64,000 nucleotides of DNA from Phallus indusiatus (lineage: Eukaryota; Basidiomycota; Agaricomycetes; Phallales; Phallaceae): assembly GCA_027605045.1 (NCBI GenBank), contig JAQFWX010000075.1, positions 1-64,000 of the forward strand, in the 5' to 3' direction. A model generated the notes under the pieces. It was not told the DNA's origin and made no database searches. It worked only from the letters and a program-made list of their open reading frames with translations. Shown piece by piece: positions 13,497 to 25,341 of the stretch. Position 1 is the stretch's first letter; each line of letters starts with the position of its first letter. The position numbers and the translations under genes are program-made.

Positions 13497-16400
13497 TCAG
13501 TGAGGGAGAGTGTGAATGGAAGTGCTTGATACTTGGCGATGAAAGCTATCAGTCACGGTTAGCGCCGTCAATGGTGTAACTGCACTCTCTGTTGGTGTAA
13601 TATTTGACTGTAGCCCCAGGTTCTCCTGCACATTCTCAAATCTTTCGACCAAATGAGAGGTTTTGTGCTCTTCGGAACGTTGAGATGATAACTCAGGGAA
13701 TAGCGCATGCCCAAGATTGCCACCAGACGGCTGGGTCAACGTCTCCCCAAGGGGTCTATTATGACTTGCGATATGTCGTGAAATATTTATTGGGACAGGG
13801 TAATGAGCTGAGAGCTCAGGTGAATATGTACCCAGGGGTGACGAGTAAGAAGGATTAGGTCTCTGAGCAAGATGTGTCGTCGCGAGGGATGGCGACGGCA
13901 CATGGCGAACCATAGATTGATAAGGTTGCAAGGTTGGTGAGACACCGGTAGTTGGCACTACGGGATGATTATTTTCCAACACAGATGATTGATGCCTTGC
14001 GACATAGGGGCGGTCGTGCCCATACACGGGCTGCACTGGCCCTGGTAAAACAGAACAGAAATCGTTGCTTTTGACCATTGGAGCCCCCGCAGTAGTATCG
14101 TTACCAGCAGGTCCTGTTTTACCATTATTGATGCTTATCCCAGCGGTGCCATTACCATTATACATGACCCAATTCTGCGACGAGACATAAGGCTGCTGCG
14201 GGTGAAGCGAATACGAAGATTGCGGGTGTTGATATGATGGGCGCAGTTGTAACTTGGATAAATGTGTACAATTCGCGGAGGAGGATTGTGGTTGGAGGCG
14301 AGAAGGCTGCTCGAGCGGTTTATCTCGCAAACGTTGGTGACTCATCCGCTCCTTCGTATACGTCTTACAAGAGCCGCATACAAACTCCTCCGAATCCCAA
14401 TCACGTCTCGGTCGGCCAGAGATAAAATCTGCCTGATCATGGCATCGAATATGCTGCCACTTAGTGCACACTTCACAGCACATCAATTCTTCTCCGTCAT
14501 CCTGTGTTCTTTTTATAGCGGTATAGAGAGCATTAGCAAGACGACGAACCAAATTCCAACCACGTCTATGACAAATCTCGCAATCCAATTCCCAGGGTTC
14601 GTCTTCTTTAGGAGTCTGCGTTCCACTTTTCGAGCTAGAGCTCTGTACTAAGTGCGACGATGATACCTGACCCTCATCATGTATTGTTCCATTTGTATTT
14701 ATAGCCGCTGAAGTCACGTTCATCCTCCTAGTATTCGATGTCCTGGTAGATTTGTTTTAGGGATCAGAAAATTTGCAAATGTTAAAGCATTAAGTTAACG
14801 CACGTATCGGTAAAAATCCCGGCTTTCTCCTTAAGTCGTACGGACCGCATACTTTCCAGCTTCAGCTTTTCTTCCTCTTCCTTTTTAACCCGTGCTTCCC
14901 ATCTTCTATGTCGCTCCAACTCCTTTTCAACCTCTGCCCTCTTTCTAGACTCAGCTTTCTCAGCTTCACGTAGGCTCTCCTTCATAGCTAATCGGGAGGA
15001 TCGTTTACGCTGCATTAAAGCGTCCTCCATAACTTGCTTCTTGACTTCAGCCTGTGTGGTAAACATGTTATAAACAAAATAACAGAGATATGTGATTTCA
15101 CGAGCCTTCAGGACATCGGTGATAGATGGAAGAAGTTCATTCACAAGGAGTTTGTAGAATGCTTTTTCTCTGTTATTAGTCGAGTTTTCGAACTGCTTTG
15201 TGAATTCTTCCCAGTCTTGCAAGGTTACACAGACCTGTTCGAGAATCAGTAAGTACATTTGGGATGTAAGAATAAAAATACCAACAGTTTCCCAACTTTC
15301 TTCATTAGACGTGGAATAACTATGTTCCGGAGCCAACTGGCTTTTTTTATGCCCGGTATCGCTATTGTCATAGTCAGATCCGACGTCACCCTTGTCGCTT
15401 TCTTCATCAGGCAGCTCAGAGAGGTCGCTCAAGCTAGTTAGCTCTGATCCATCGTCAATTAATTTGGACGCAAATCTAGCACCGTCTTTCTCCTCTTCTT
15501 CATTCACTTGAAACTCGGATGTATCTTCTTCGTTGATGTCGCTGCTGTCTTCCTTACCAGTAGGATTTGACGCTTCGGCGACGCTGTCTTTCAGCCATTC
15601 TTCAGGAACTTCCTGCCATTCCTCTTCCTTTCCGCGAAGACGGGAACTTGCCCGAGTGCCTACTATTCTCGGTCTAGTCGGTGGAAGACCCGCAGCCCGT
15701 GAGCGAGTATCGCGAACGGGTCTCCGCGCAACCAATGTAGTAGAATAACGAGAAATAGGCGTCGCTTTGTTATTTACGACCGTTTGTGGAGGAGGGGCCA
15801 ATTTTTCGATGGTACTCTGTTTCCGTCGAGAGGAGCCAGCTACGGCGGTAGTCTCGCCGTCTGTTTCCGGTGTAATTCTCTTCCGTTTCCTCGTTTTAGG
15901 AGCAGCTCTTCGTTGGGGGTGATTTTGCTTCCACAGTCGATTACCTTTGAGACATCATAAGAAGAAAGAAAATGACGATGTCAAAAAAAAAATTACCTCC
16001 TAAGAGCCAGTAATCGTTGCCTCTTACGCCAAAAGCAATGGGCTGTATACGCTGAAAATCAAGTAGATAAGAAAGGAACGAAAAACTGAGGCAGGAATGT
16101 CGCGCACCCAATTGGCATATTCATCGTCATCTCTCATCCGACTTCTCAAGCTGTTTGGGTTATGAAACTGCCACTCGCACATACGATAAAAGAGCTCGAG
16201 CTTTTCGGACATAGTTAAAGATTTGAAGTCGACAGGAGCATTCTCTGTCCCCATTATAGTATCATGAAGGGGAGATCGTTTTAAAGACTGTTTGCGGAGT
16301 TGCTGTTGCCAGTCTTCGAGTCTGGAATTGATTTTAATGACATCGCCGAGGGAAAAGGGGACAATTGTAATTTATCACGAACATCATACGCTTGTCATGG

Positions 16401-16793
16401 GGGGTTAAGCTTGTCAACAAGCGCTGCATAACAGTGGGGATGACAGAATACGACCCAGAAGCCAAATCATCCTCGAGTTCCTGTGACATTCAGAACACGG
16501 TTTGGAAGGCGAACCAACGCGTTTTTTTATTGAACGATTCATAGGAGTACGAGATATGATGCTTACAGACAGCTGAATGTCTTCTAAATGAAGAATGGGA
16601 TTGAATGTGAATAAGAAATGGCTTAAATAGGCCCATTTCCAATTTGATCTAAGAGCAAGAACTTCCGCCGATGGCGTAGGAGGCTGCGGGGATGCTAGCA
16701 GTGTGAAAATAATTAATGAGAAACAGAGAAATCATGACAAGGCTCTCAAACAGAGAAAAACCCACGAGCAGAGACCTTACGGCCCAAACGCAT
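13497..16793 (-). CDS. DDT/WHIM and PHD-finger chromatin protein
   Basis: A large nuclear protein of about 900 residues, likely a partner of an ISWI-type remodeller. The N-terminal part is DDT-like: LALRSNWKWAYLSHFLFTFN, LHLEDIQLS, ELEDDLASGSYSVIPTVMQR. A WHIM block follows: LTMSEKLELFYRMCEWQFHN, then IQPIAFGVRGNDYWLLGG and NRLWKQ. Next are an acidic Ser/Glu-rich stretch and a Lys/Glu/Arg coiled-coil (about 14790-15060). Near the C-terminus is a PHD finger: CEICHRRGWNLVRRL ... CCEVCTKWQHIRCHD ... EEFVCGSC. The remainder is Gln/Ser/Pro-rich and probably disordered. The ATG at 16793 opens a short exon (MRLG) joined by a GTAAGG intron to PSPQPPTPSAEVLALRSN. The intron joining the coiled-coil and PHD exons (near 14720-14795) keeps frame, so this is one gene. 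No ATPase domain is present. Confidence 0.75.
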
Positions 16794-17063
16794 CCTTTCC
16801 AGGTAAGATGCGAAATCTATAAGGCCGGGACTGGGGTTGATAATGTAAAAGTGGGCACGTAGACGCTCCTTTTCAGTGATTAATATTCCCGCAAATTACT
16901 TTTATAATAGCCCGATTCTAACAGGGCGGAACTTTGTTTCTGATAACGAAAAACAAACAAGAATGTTTCGCCACTCCTTTCAATAGATGACGAGGAAGGA
17001 GTGTGGGAGTCAAGGCGTCTAATTCTTTACTAGCTCAGCTACAATTTTTTTGGGTTATTGCTT

Positions 17064-17931
17064 CTACTCAGCCGCCCGCTCTGCTTTTCGCTGTTTTCTT
17101 CTTTCCCGAGAACGAGCTGATTTGGATTTTACAACAACGGATGGGGATTGATGACTATGCAGCCACAAGATGAGAACAGAATGAGAAAAAAAGAGTTTTT
17201 ATGCTTACGTTGCCCCATGAAGTTCTTCTAATGCTGGAAGGGCGCTTACGGACAACGTGATTCTTAAATGAGGAGTGCGGTCCTGTTTTGGACTTGTAGA
17301 GATGAGGGGGCGAAAGGGAACAACCAGATAAATTAAAAATCATACTGTTGTTATTATAATGACTTACTAGTTTCTGCCTGACAACACTCTTGTCAAATTC
17401 GATTCTTGTTCTTGCTTGTCACTTGGTAACAATTCAAGGTCTTGTAATGTCTCTAATTGATTGTATTGATGGAGACCTGAACACAGTACGTTGGGCTGCA
17501 CTGCCTCGCTTCCACCCGATTTCTTGCGCTCCCTAACCCACTTTATGTACTCTCTTTTTGTAATCTCAACGACTGTAATGAGTTTAGGTATTGTCGACGT
17601 CGAAGCATGTAATTTTCGTTTCCTGACCGGGTATTCTGAATCGTTGTCGCTTGTTTGCTTTTCGACGACGTTGCTGTCCAAATGACCGTCACCTATGGAC
17701 ATATCATTTCTTCCATTCTCTTCGTCTCTTCTTGGTAGTGTATGCAAAACCAGAGGCCTCGAAGGGTTCTCCTGGTTGACGATGGCACACACATAAATTC
17801 AACAGTAATAAGAAAGATGAAACGAGACTTTCCTTAATAAAATTTAGCGCGAAAGACACGAAATTCCTTATTTTTCCATGGTTTGTTATGCGTAATTCGA
17901 AAGGGTCGCTAGAAGATGAGGGGGACGCCAT
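17064..17931 (-). CDS. Alba-domain nucleic-acid-binding protein (RNase P/MRP Rpp20/Rpp25-like)
   Basis: Small protein with an Alba fold split over several exons: ELRITNHGKIRNFVSFALNF (first beta strand and helix), RPLVLHTLPRR, then IPKLITVVEITKREYIKWV (second helix and strand), LHQYNQLETLQDLELLPSDK, and after an intron RTPHLRITLSVSALPALEEL HGAT. The C-terminus is basic (SKSARSRERRKQRKAERAAE). Alba proteins bind RNA or DNA; in fungi relatives are subunits of RNase P/MRP. The ATG at 17931 (MASPSSSSDPF) is the closest upstream start. Intron joins near 17780 and 17370 were chosen because they keep the frame. Head-to-head with RPT2, with only 75 bases between the start codons. Confidence 0.7.
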
Positions 17932-18006
17932 GAAGGTCACGCGTCACGCTATTCGGGCTGACGCGTCTCTCTCAACGACTCCAAACTTTTGACTGCTTGA
18001 CACATT
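17932..18006. promoter_or_regulatory. 75-base bidirectional promoter (Alba / RPT2) with two ACGCGT sites
   Basis: Only 75 bases lie between the divergent start codons. ACGCGT occurs at 17939-17944 and 17961-17966, the core of the MluI cell-cycle box bound by MBF in yeasts. Whether the site works here is inferred. Confidence 0.45.
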
Positions 18007-19624
<1,618 letters not shown>

Positions 19625-19959
19625 TTCTCGTTCTCTTGTTTGGGAGGATTTATGTACATCAACTAATAAAGCGCAATTCCCCATTACTCACTGAACTAGT
19701 CGACAAATCCTTTTCTTTTAAAGTCGGCTCAAATGGTGAACAGATGTGCGGGTTATTGAGGGATCATTCGTATTGTCATTAAGAGTGATAAGAACGTGCT
19801 ATCTGATTTTGAGAACTTTTTCATCGTTTTACGGGTCATACAGACTTTGTAAATTAGCCATTTTAAGCATCAAAGTATATATGTATATGCATAACTGAAG
19901 ATGAGCGGGAGAGGATAAAGACCGGGTTTGGGATAAACTATGAGTGTAGATACGGTCTT
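19625..19959. other. Convergent 3' spacer between RPT2 and RPS26
   Basis: About 335 bases between two convergent stop codons. It contains only 3' UTR-like AT-rich sequence with TGTATATGCATA near 19880. No gene seen. Confidence 0.45.
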
Positions 19960-20574
19960 TCATCGACCAGCAGCCGCGACCTCAGCAGCTTGTACGGCCG
20001 GATTGACCTTTTTACCGTCCTTGTAGCGTACTCTCGGAGGGGGAGCGCGGTTTCGGCGACCTTCTCTTGAACGAACACGAACGACTGCGAAGTATGGGTT
20101 AACTAGGAGTGGCAACTATAATTAGAATTACATACTGTGGGCATGGATCGCACACGATACGCAGTATACGATTTTGGTATACAACTTTGGAATGGTGTAT
20201 TCTGGGGGAAAAAGGGGGAGAGGTAACGTAAATGAACCGATATAGTAGTATGCATATGAGGGGAGAATAGGTAATACCGGGATAAACACTGGCTTCGTTA
20301 ATATCTCGTACAGCAGCGCTTTCCACCATGTTGCGAACAGTAAACCGCTTGATGGCTTTATCTTTGGCTACACAGCGCGAACAGTTCGAACAACGGAGGA
20401 ATTTAACGTGGCCTCGGCCCTTTTTGTTACGACCGTTATTCCGCCTTTTTTTAGTCTGAGAAAAAACACATTCGTCAGCACAAGCAAGTCAGTTACATCC
20501 AAATGGACATATGTGCATCCATTGGCACCGCCGGTGAAATATGTCCTTAAATGATCAGTAAAGACACATACCAT
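19960..20574 (-). CDS. RPS26: 40S ribosomal protein eS26
   Basis: Component of the small ribosomal subunit near the mRNA exit channel. Reads [58 protein letters not shown], then [19 protein letters not shown] and [17 protein letters not shown]. The zinc site CxxC...CxxC (CSNC and CVSC) is complete. The C-terminus [17 protein letters not shown] is alanine-rich. As in RPT2, an intron (20456-20571) splits immediately after the start codon; two more introns lie at about 20215-20280 and 20092-20133. Convergent with RPT2. Confidence 0.93.
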
Positions 20575-21875
20575 TGCGAGGAAGTGAGATTGGATGAAAA
20601 AAGAGTCGAATTGAGGATGAGAAACAGGCCGTCTGCTGTTCTTGGTTGGTGCAAGGTGTCTGTACACCACTACTTACTGTCCTTAGACAATATAGACGCC
20701 CAATAACAGTTAGGCGCCATATCCGGCTGAGGTCTCCGTTTTCAGGTTTAGGTGAGCGCCGAAAAGCGGAAAGTCCCGAGTCGGAGGACCTCCCGGTCTC
20801 CAAATGGCAAAGAGCAAGGTCAACCAGGGTCAACCCTGCTGGACTTTATAATTCATCACACTACACTGGAGTGCTTGCATATACAAAACGGGGTGTCTCC
20901 GTCTCGCATGGAATCTTGGTCGATATCCACAAAGGCAATTGCACTAATTAGATCATTGACACGTTCTTTGTTATTCTATCAAGATCTAGGAACTGAGCCC
21001 TCCTGTTGAGTAATGTAATGCTACTAATGCAGGTTCAGAATGAATCTTTCTTCTTGAGAGCTGGGATTGCAAACCTAGGATAGTTCTCCCAAGTTGCCGG
21101 AGGGCACTTATATTATATATCGCCGCACTGACATTGGTGTTTCAGGCGATGATGCTCCCAATTGAGCGGACCCGACAGTTGGATTGCTCGGTAAGTTCAG
21201 TTCCAATTGCTAATTGATTGCTATGGACTTGCAACTTCTGCTGGCGTGCATAAATCAATTGTCATGGCAAGAATGAGAAAGTACACACACACACTCGATG
21301 CACAACGTTTTTGCGCGTTTGCGGAAATCAAAACTAAGCCTGTGAAATTTTTGCGCTGGATATTTGCCGGGGGACAAGGACATGGGAATCTGCGTAAAAG
21401 ATAACCAGCATGGAATATTACCGAAAGCTAAGGGAAATGCACTATCTAGTCCGTAAGTGGAATGCCCCTCTCACGTTCCTGTGGACAGTACATAGTAAGT
21501 ACGGTAGTCCTGTAGTATATAACATACAAATTTGTATAATCTACGTTTGTTCTACGTATTTATCTAGATTTCCTAAAAGGTCGTGGAAACGGGGAGCCCC
21601 ATTCAGCTTTCATCAAGATATTTTCTGATATTCAAATTATTCAAATATCCAAAATATTCAACCCCTCATTCGCATATTCGCATGCTCACGCGACACCGAC
21701 AATTAACCGCGCGTGACGGCAAATCCACGGTCAAGACGGCACGGACAACAAGGCCAAGCAAGGTCTCGTGAATTGCGCTTCAAGTCGATCTTGATTCTTC
21801 GCTTGTTAGTAGTATTAATGTTATTTTTATAAGATTTTCTTTCTCTCGCCCGTACCCCTCGTCCTTGAGTTCAGC
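20575..21875. other. 1.3 kb intergenic region
   Basis: Between the RPS26 start and the sugar transporter start. Open frames up to about 100 codons exist but none resembles a known protein or has a believable exon structure. There is a CA repeat at 21281-21291 and AT-rich sequence at 21500-21660. Likely the promoters of the two neighbouring genes. Confidence 0.5.
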
Positions 21876-24830
21876 ATGGAGTGGAATGCTGTCGTCGACC
21901 TCGTCAGCAGACGCGAGCCCTGGTACAAGAACAGCGGTAAGCTCTCGTCTCCCTTTTCTATTTCTTGTTTATTCCTCAAGCCACGATCCCCTCAAACGAA
22001 TTTCGCACAAATAAATGGAAACAATTTTGTTTTATCCGGACGTATACAGTAAAACATCACTTGCGCTAACTCATCCCATATACAGGCTTAGTGGCCCTTA
22101 ATTTATGTCTTTTACTTCCTCTGCTCACTGCCAGTATTAACGGCTACGATTCTTCCGTTGTTAATGGTATCTCTCCTACCTGTTACCTTAAGAGTCTGAA
22201 TAATCCGATGGCTCATCGTCATCTGATATTTATTGTAGGTCTCCAGTTACTCCCAGACTGGCAGAAGTTCTTCCGTAACCCAAATGGAACAGCTCTAGGT
22301 TAATGTCTTAATTCATTCGTTGTATAACCCTCGGTTCTCATTTCTTTTTCTAAATATTTTTCCCTCGTACCACCAGGCTTCGTCAGTGCCGCTCAAGGCA
22401 TTGGTTCCCTCATTGTTCGCTACCTATACCTATGCGGTAGTGTTCACCCTTAGCCTAACTTCGTTTCTCTCTTTTCTTCCATGTTAGGCTATTCCAATTG
22501 CCCCTTACGCGAGCGATGGCATCGGGCGTAAAAGAACCCTTTTATCTGGCTCTCTTGTCCTCGTCGGCGGAACTATCCTTCAAGTACTATCACGCAATCT
22601 TACTCATTTCATCGCCGCCCGTACCATCAGTATGTCTGATCTTGAACTTGTGCCTTTGTTGTCTTCTTTTTTTTTTTATTTTCTCTCAAATTCAGTTGGC
22701 TTTGGTCTCTGTTTTGCCACAAACGCAGCACCCTTGTTGATCACAGAGTTAGCATATCCTACGCAGGCATGTTCCCCTATGACTAACGTTCATCCTCTCA
22801 TCCTAATTGACATTTTTCTTTTCTAAGCGTGGTCCTATAACCGCATTGTCAGTCATCATTAGACACCTAAAACGGAATACCTTCACTCACACAAAAATGC
22901 GCCGTCATTAGATATAATTCCTCGTGGTATGCGGGAAGTATCATTTGTATGTTCCCCCTATATCGGTAGTAAGCTGTGTGATCGTAACCAGATTCCATTT
23001 AATAGCTGCCTGGGCTACCTTCGCTGCATTCATAGGAAGCGGCGGATCGATATGGTCGTGGAGGTAATAGTTGTCTCTTACTTTCCCTTCTGTTTACTTT
23101 TGCTTCATGTGGCACTCACGCAAGACATCGCTTCGGTTCAAAAAAACTGCATATAGAATACCCGTCATCGTCCAAGGAATAGGCTCTATGCTCCAATGTT
23201 GCCTCATTTGGTGTGTTATCATCCTTCCAATACAAAACTTCATTTAATACCCTGTGTTCAGGTTTATTCCCGAAAGCCCCAGATGGCTTATCTCGAAAGG
23301 GCGTGTAAGTTATCTCCATACCTATATATCAACGGAATATAATAAAATAATCTGTTTGGTTAACGTCAGGACATAGAAGCAATGGAAATCTTAGCGCGGT
23401 ATCATGCGAATGGCGGACATATTCGAGATCCGCTTGTAGTCTTTGAATGGACCCGTAAGTCGAAAACAATTGTCATTAATACTTTAGTCGTTCTCCTATT
23501 TTTGCAACTCATCCACCTCCATGCATTGTTTTGATAGAAATCCGGCATGCGCTTCAATTAGAGCGTGAGATCTCAAAAACAACCTCTTGGTTGACCTTGT
23601 TCAAGTCCCCGGGAAACAGGAAACGTATGCGCATTATTCTAGCTATCGGTTTATTCAGCCAATGGTCGGGGAATGGTCTTGTAAGAATAACTTCCTTCTT
23701 CCTCCCTCCTCAACAAGCGTCGTGGAAGTCTCATCTGACATTGGAATATCTTGAACTGGTTAAGGTTTCATATTATATAAACCTCGTACTGGAGGCTATT
23801 GGAATACAAGATACCCAGACGAAAATATGGGTAAATGGTGTATTACAAGTCTGGAACCTCATTGTAGCTGCTGGTCAGTTATTCGGGGAGATAAAAAATG
23901 AATTACTGAATCACTGATTTTGAGTAAATTATCCTATAGGTGCGTCACTCTTAGTCGAACGCGTAGGCCGAAGAGTGCTGTTTGTTACCTCTAATGTGGG
24001 GATGCTCATTTGTCCGTCGCACTTAATTCTGGCTTTGTTTACTAATCCCTCACGTACAATGGACCATGCTGCTAGCCTTTGCTATGTGGACCCTCACTAC
24101 GGCTTTATTCCAGACAAGACATGATGCTGCGGCTGCAAAAGCTACTATGGGAATTTTGTTCGCCTTCTATCTCTTTTACGACATGGCGTACACGCCTATG
24201 CTCGTTGGTACGCGATGTGCTCCGTTTCTGTTGCGAAATAATCTATTTATCCCTTTACCTAAGCTTATACCCTTGAAATTTTACCATTCAGCATTCGTGC
24301 CAAAGGATTTTCTTTGATGGTTCGTGCTTTTCAGTTTGGTTCGAAGTATACTGTATCCCATTTTATTTATATCTCAGAATTTACTCGTTTGTGCTGCTTT
24401 AGCTTTTAATCAGTTCGTCAACCCATGGGCATTGCAAGCGCTCGGTTGGAAATATGTGAGTACATGTATGATTTTTGTGCACTCAAGTTGCGTATAACGT
24501 AACCGCAAGTATCTCGTTTACGATGGCTGGCTAATGTTTGAGCTATTGTTTGTCCTGCGGTACGTCATTGAGACAAAAGGTAGGTAATCGATTCGGACCG
24601 TCTCTAAGAACCAAACAAGCTAGTCGCTGGAACTTCATTTTGTTTGCTTAGGCCGGACTCTTGAGGAAACAGCTACGCTTTTCGATGGTACGCAAGAAGG
24701 CATCGAATTACATGAGCTTGGAACTATAGCAGCTACACAATCCCTAAACTCTCTCAGGAACGAAGGCCTCATCTCGACAGCCTCGACAACTGCCCACCAA
24801 ACTCGTACGGGGGGACTTCTCATTCAGTAG
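21876..24830 (+). CDS. MFS sugar transporter (lactose permease / hexose transporter family)
   Basis: Twelve-helix sugar porter of the major facilitator family. Begins MEWNAVVDLVSRREPWYKNS, then GLVALNLCLLLPLLTASING YDSSVVNG (helix 1 signature), GFVSAAQGIGSLI, SDGIGRKRTLLSGSLVLVGG (loop 2-3 sugar porter motif), GFGLCFATNAAPLLITELAY PTQRGPITA, YNSSWYAGSII, GNRKRMRIILAIGLFSQWSG NGL, SYYINLVLEAIGIQDTQTK, GASLLVERVGRRVLFVTSN, ILPFSIRAKGFSLM, NQFVNPWALQALGWKY, and the PETKG-equivalent VIETKGRTLEETATLFDG. More than a dozen introns; one (after PTQ, near 22767) appears to start with GC. The frame can be followed throughout. Faces the alpha-amylase gene, suggesting starch-sugar use, though that link is inferred. 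Confidence 0.85.
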
Positions 24831-25341
24831 ATTTCAAACAAACAATGAATAACAACGGTGGTTCTGGCATCAAGAAAAATACGCAATCCATCAGCACTAA
24901 TTCCCAAAGTCTTATAATTGATTTGTCTACCTGCACAGCTGATGATAAGCTACGATGGCATCCAGAATAATTGGATACTATAATGTTTATAACCCTTGTC
25001 GCCCTTTTCATCTTCCCTTGGTTTCATGTGCATTACATTTGAATATGTATTTTCGTGATCACCGTTTAAATCACGTTTCCTCATTATCTGTTCGACAATG
25101 AGTTGTATTCTTATCTGTATCATAATTAATTTTTTTGCGGGATAACAACATGTCATTACCCCCGGCTAGTTCAGTATATTATATATGTTCCCAAGCCTTA
25201 CGTGGTCGGAGCCCGACATTGAATTAATGCGAGTTTGTACACGGACGGTTTGGGTAGTTTCAACCCATACTGCAATTTTTCCAAAGGGACAATGAAATAT
25301 CCCTTCACCTCTGGCATTCGTACTGACTTCCGGCGTGGTCG
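24831..25341. other. Convergent 3' spacer
   Basis: About 510 bases between the sugar transporter stop and the amylase stop. AT-rich, no coding signal recognised. Confidence 0.45.

Noticed and set aside
14234..14651. Open frames on the plus strand of 60-130 codons
   Set aside because: Antisense to the Ser/Gln-rich and PHD exons of the DDT/WHIM/PHD gene; no motif.
20646..20951. A plus-strand frame of about 100 codons upstream of RPS26
   Set aside because: Low-complexity, no splice structure, no known similarity; it covers the RPS26 promoter region.
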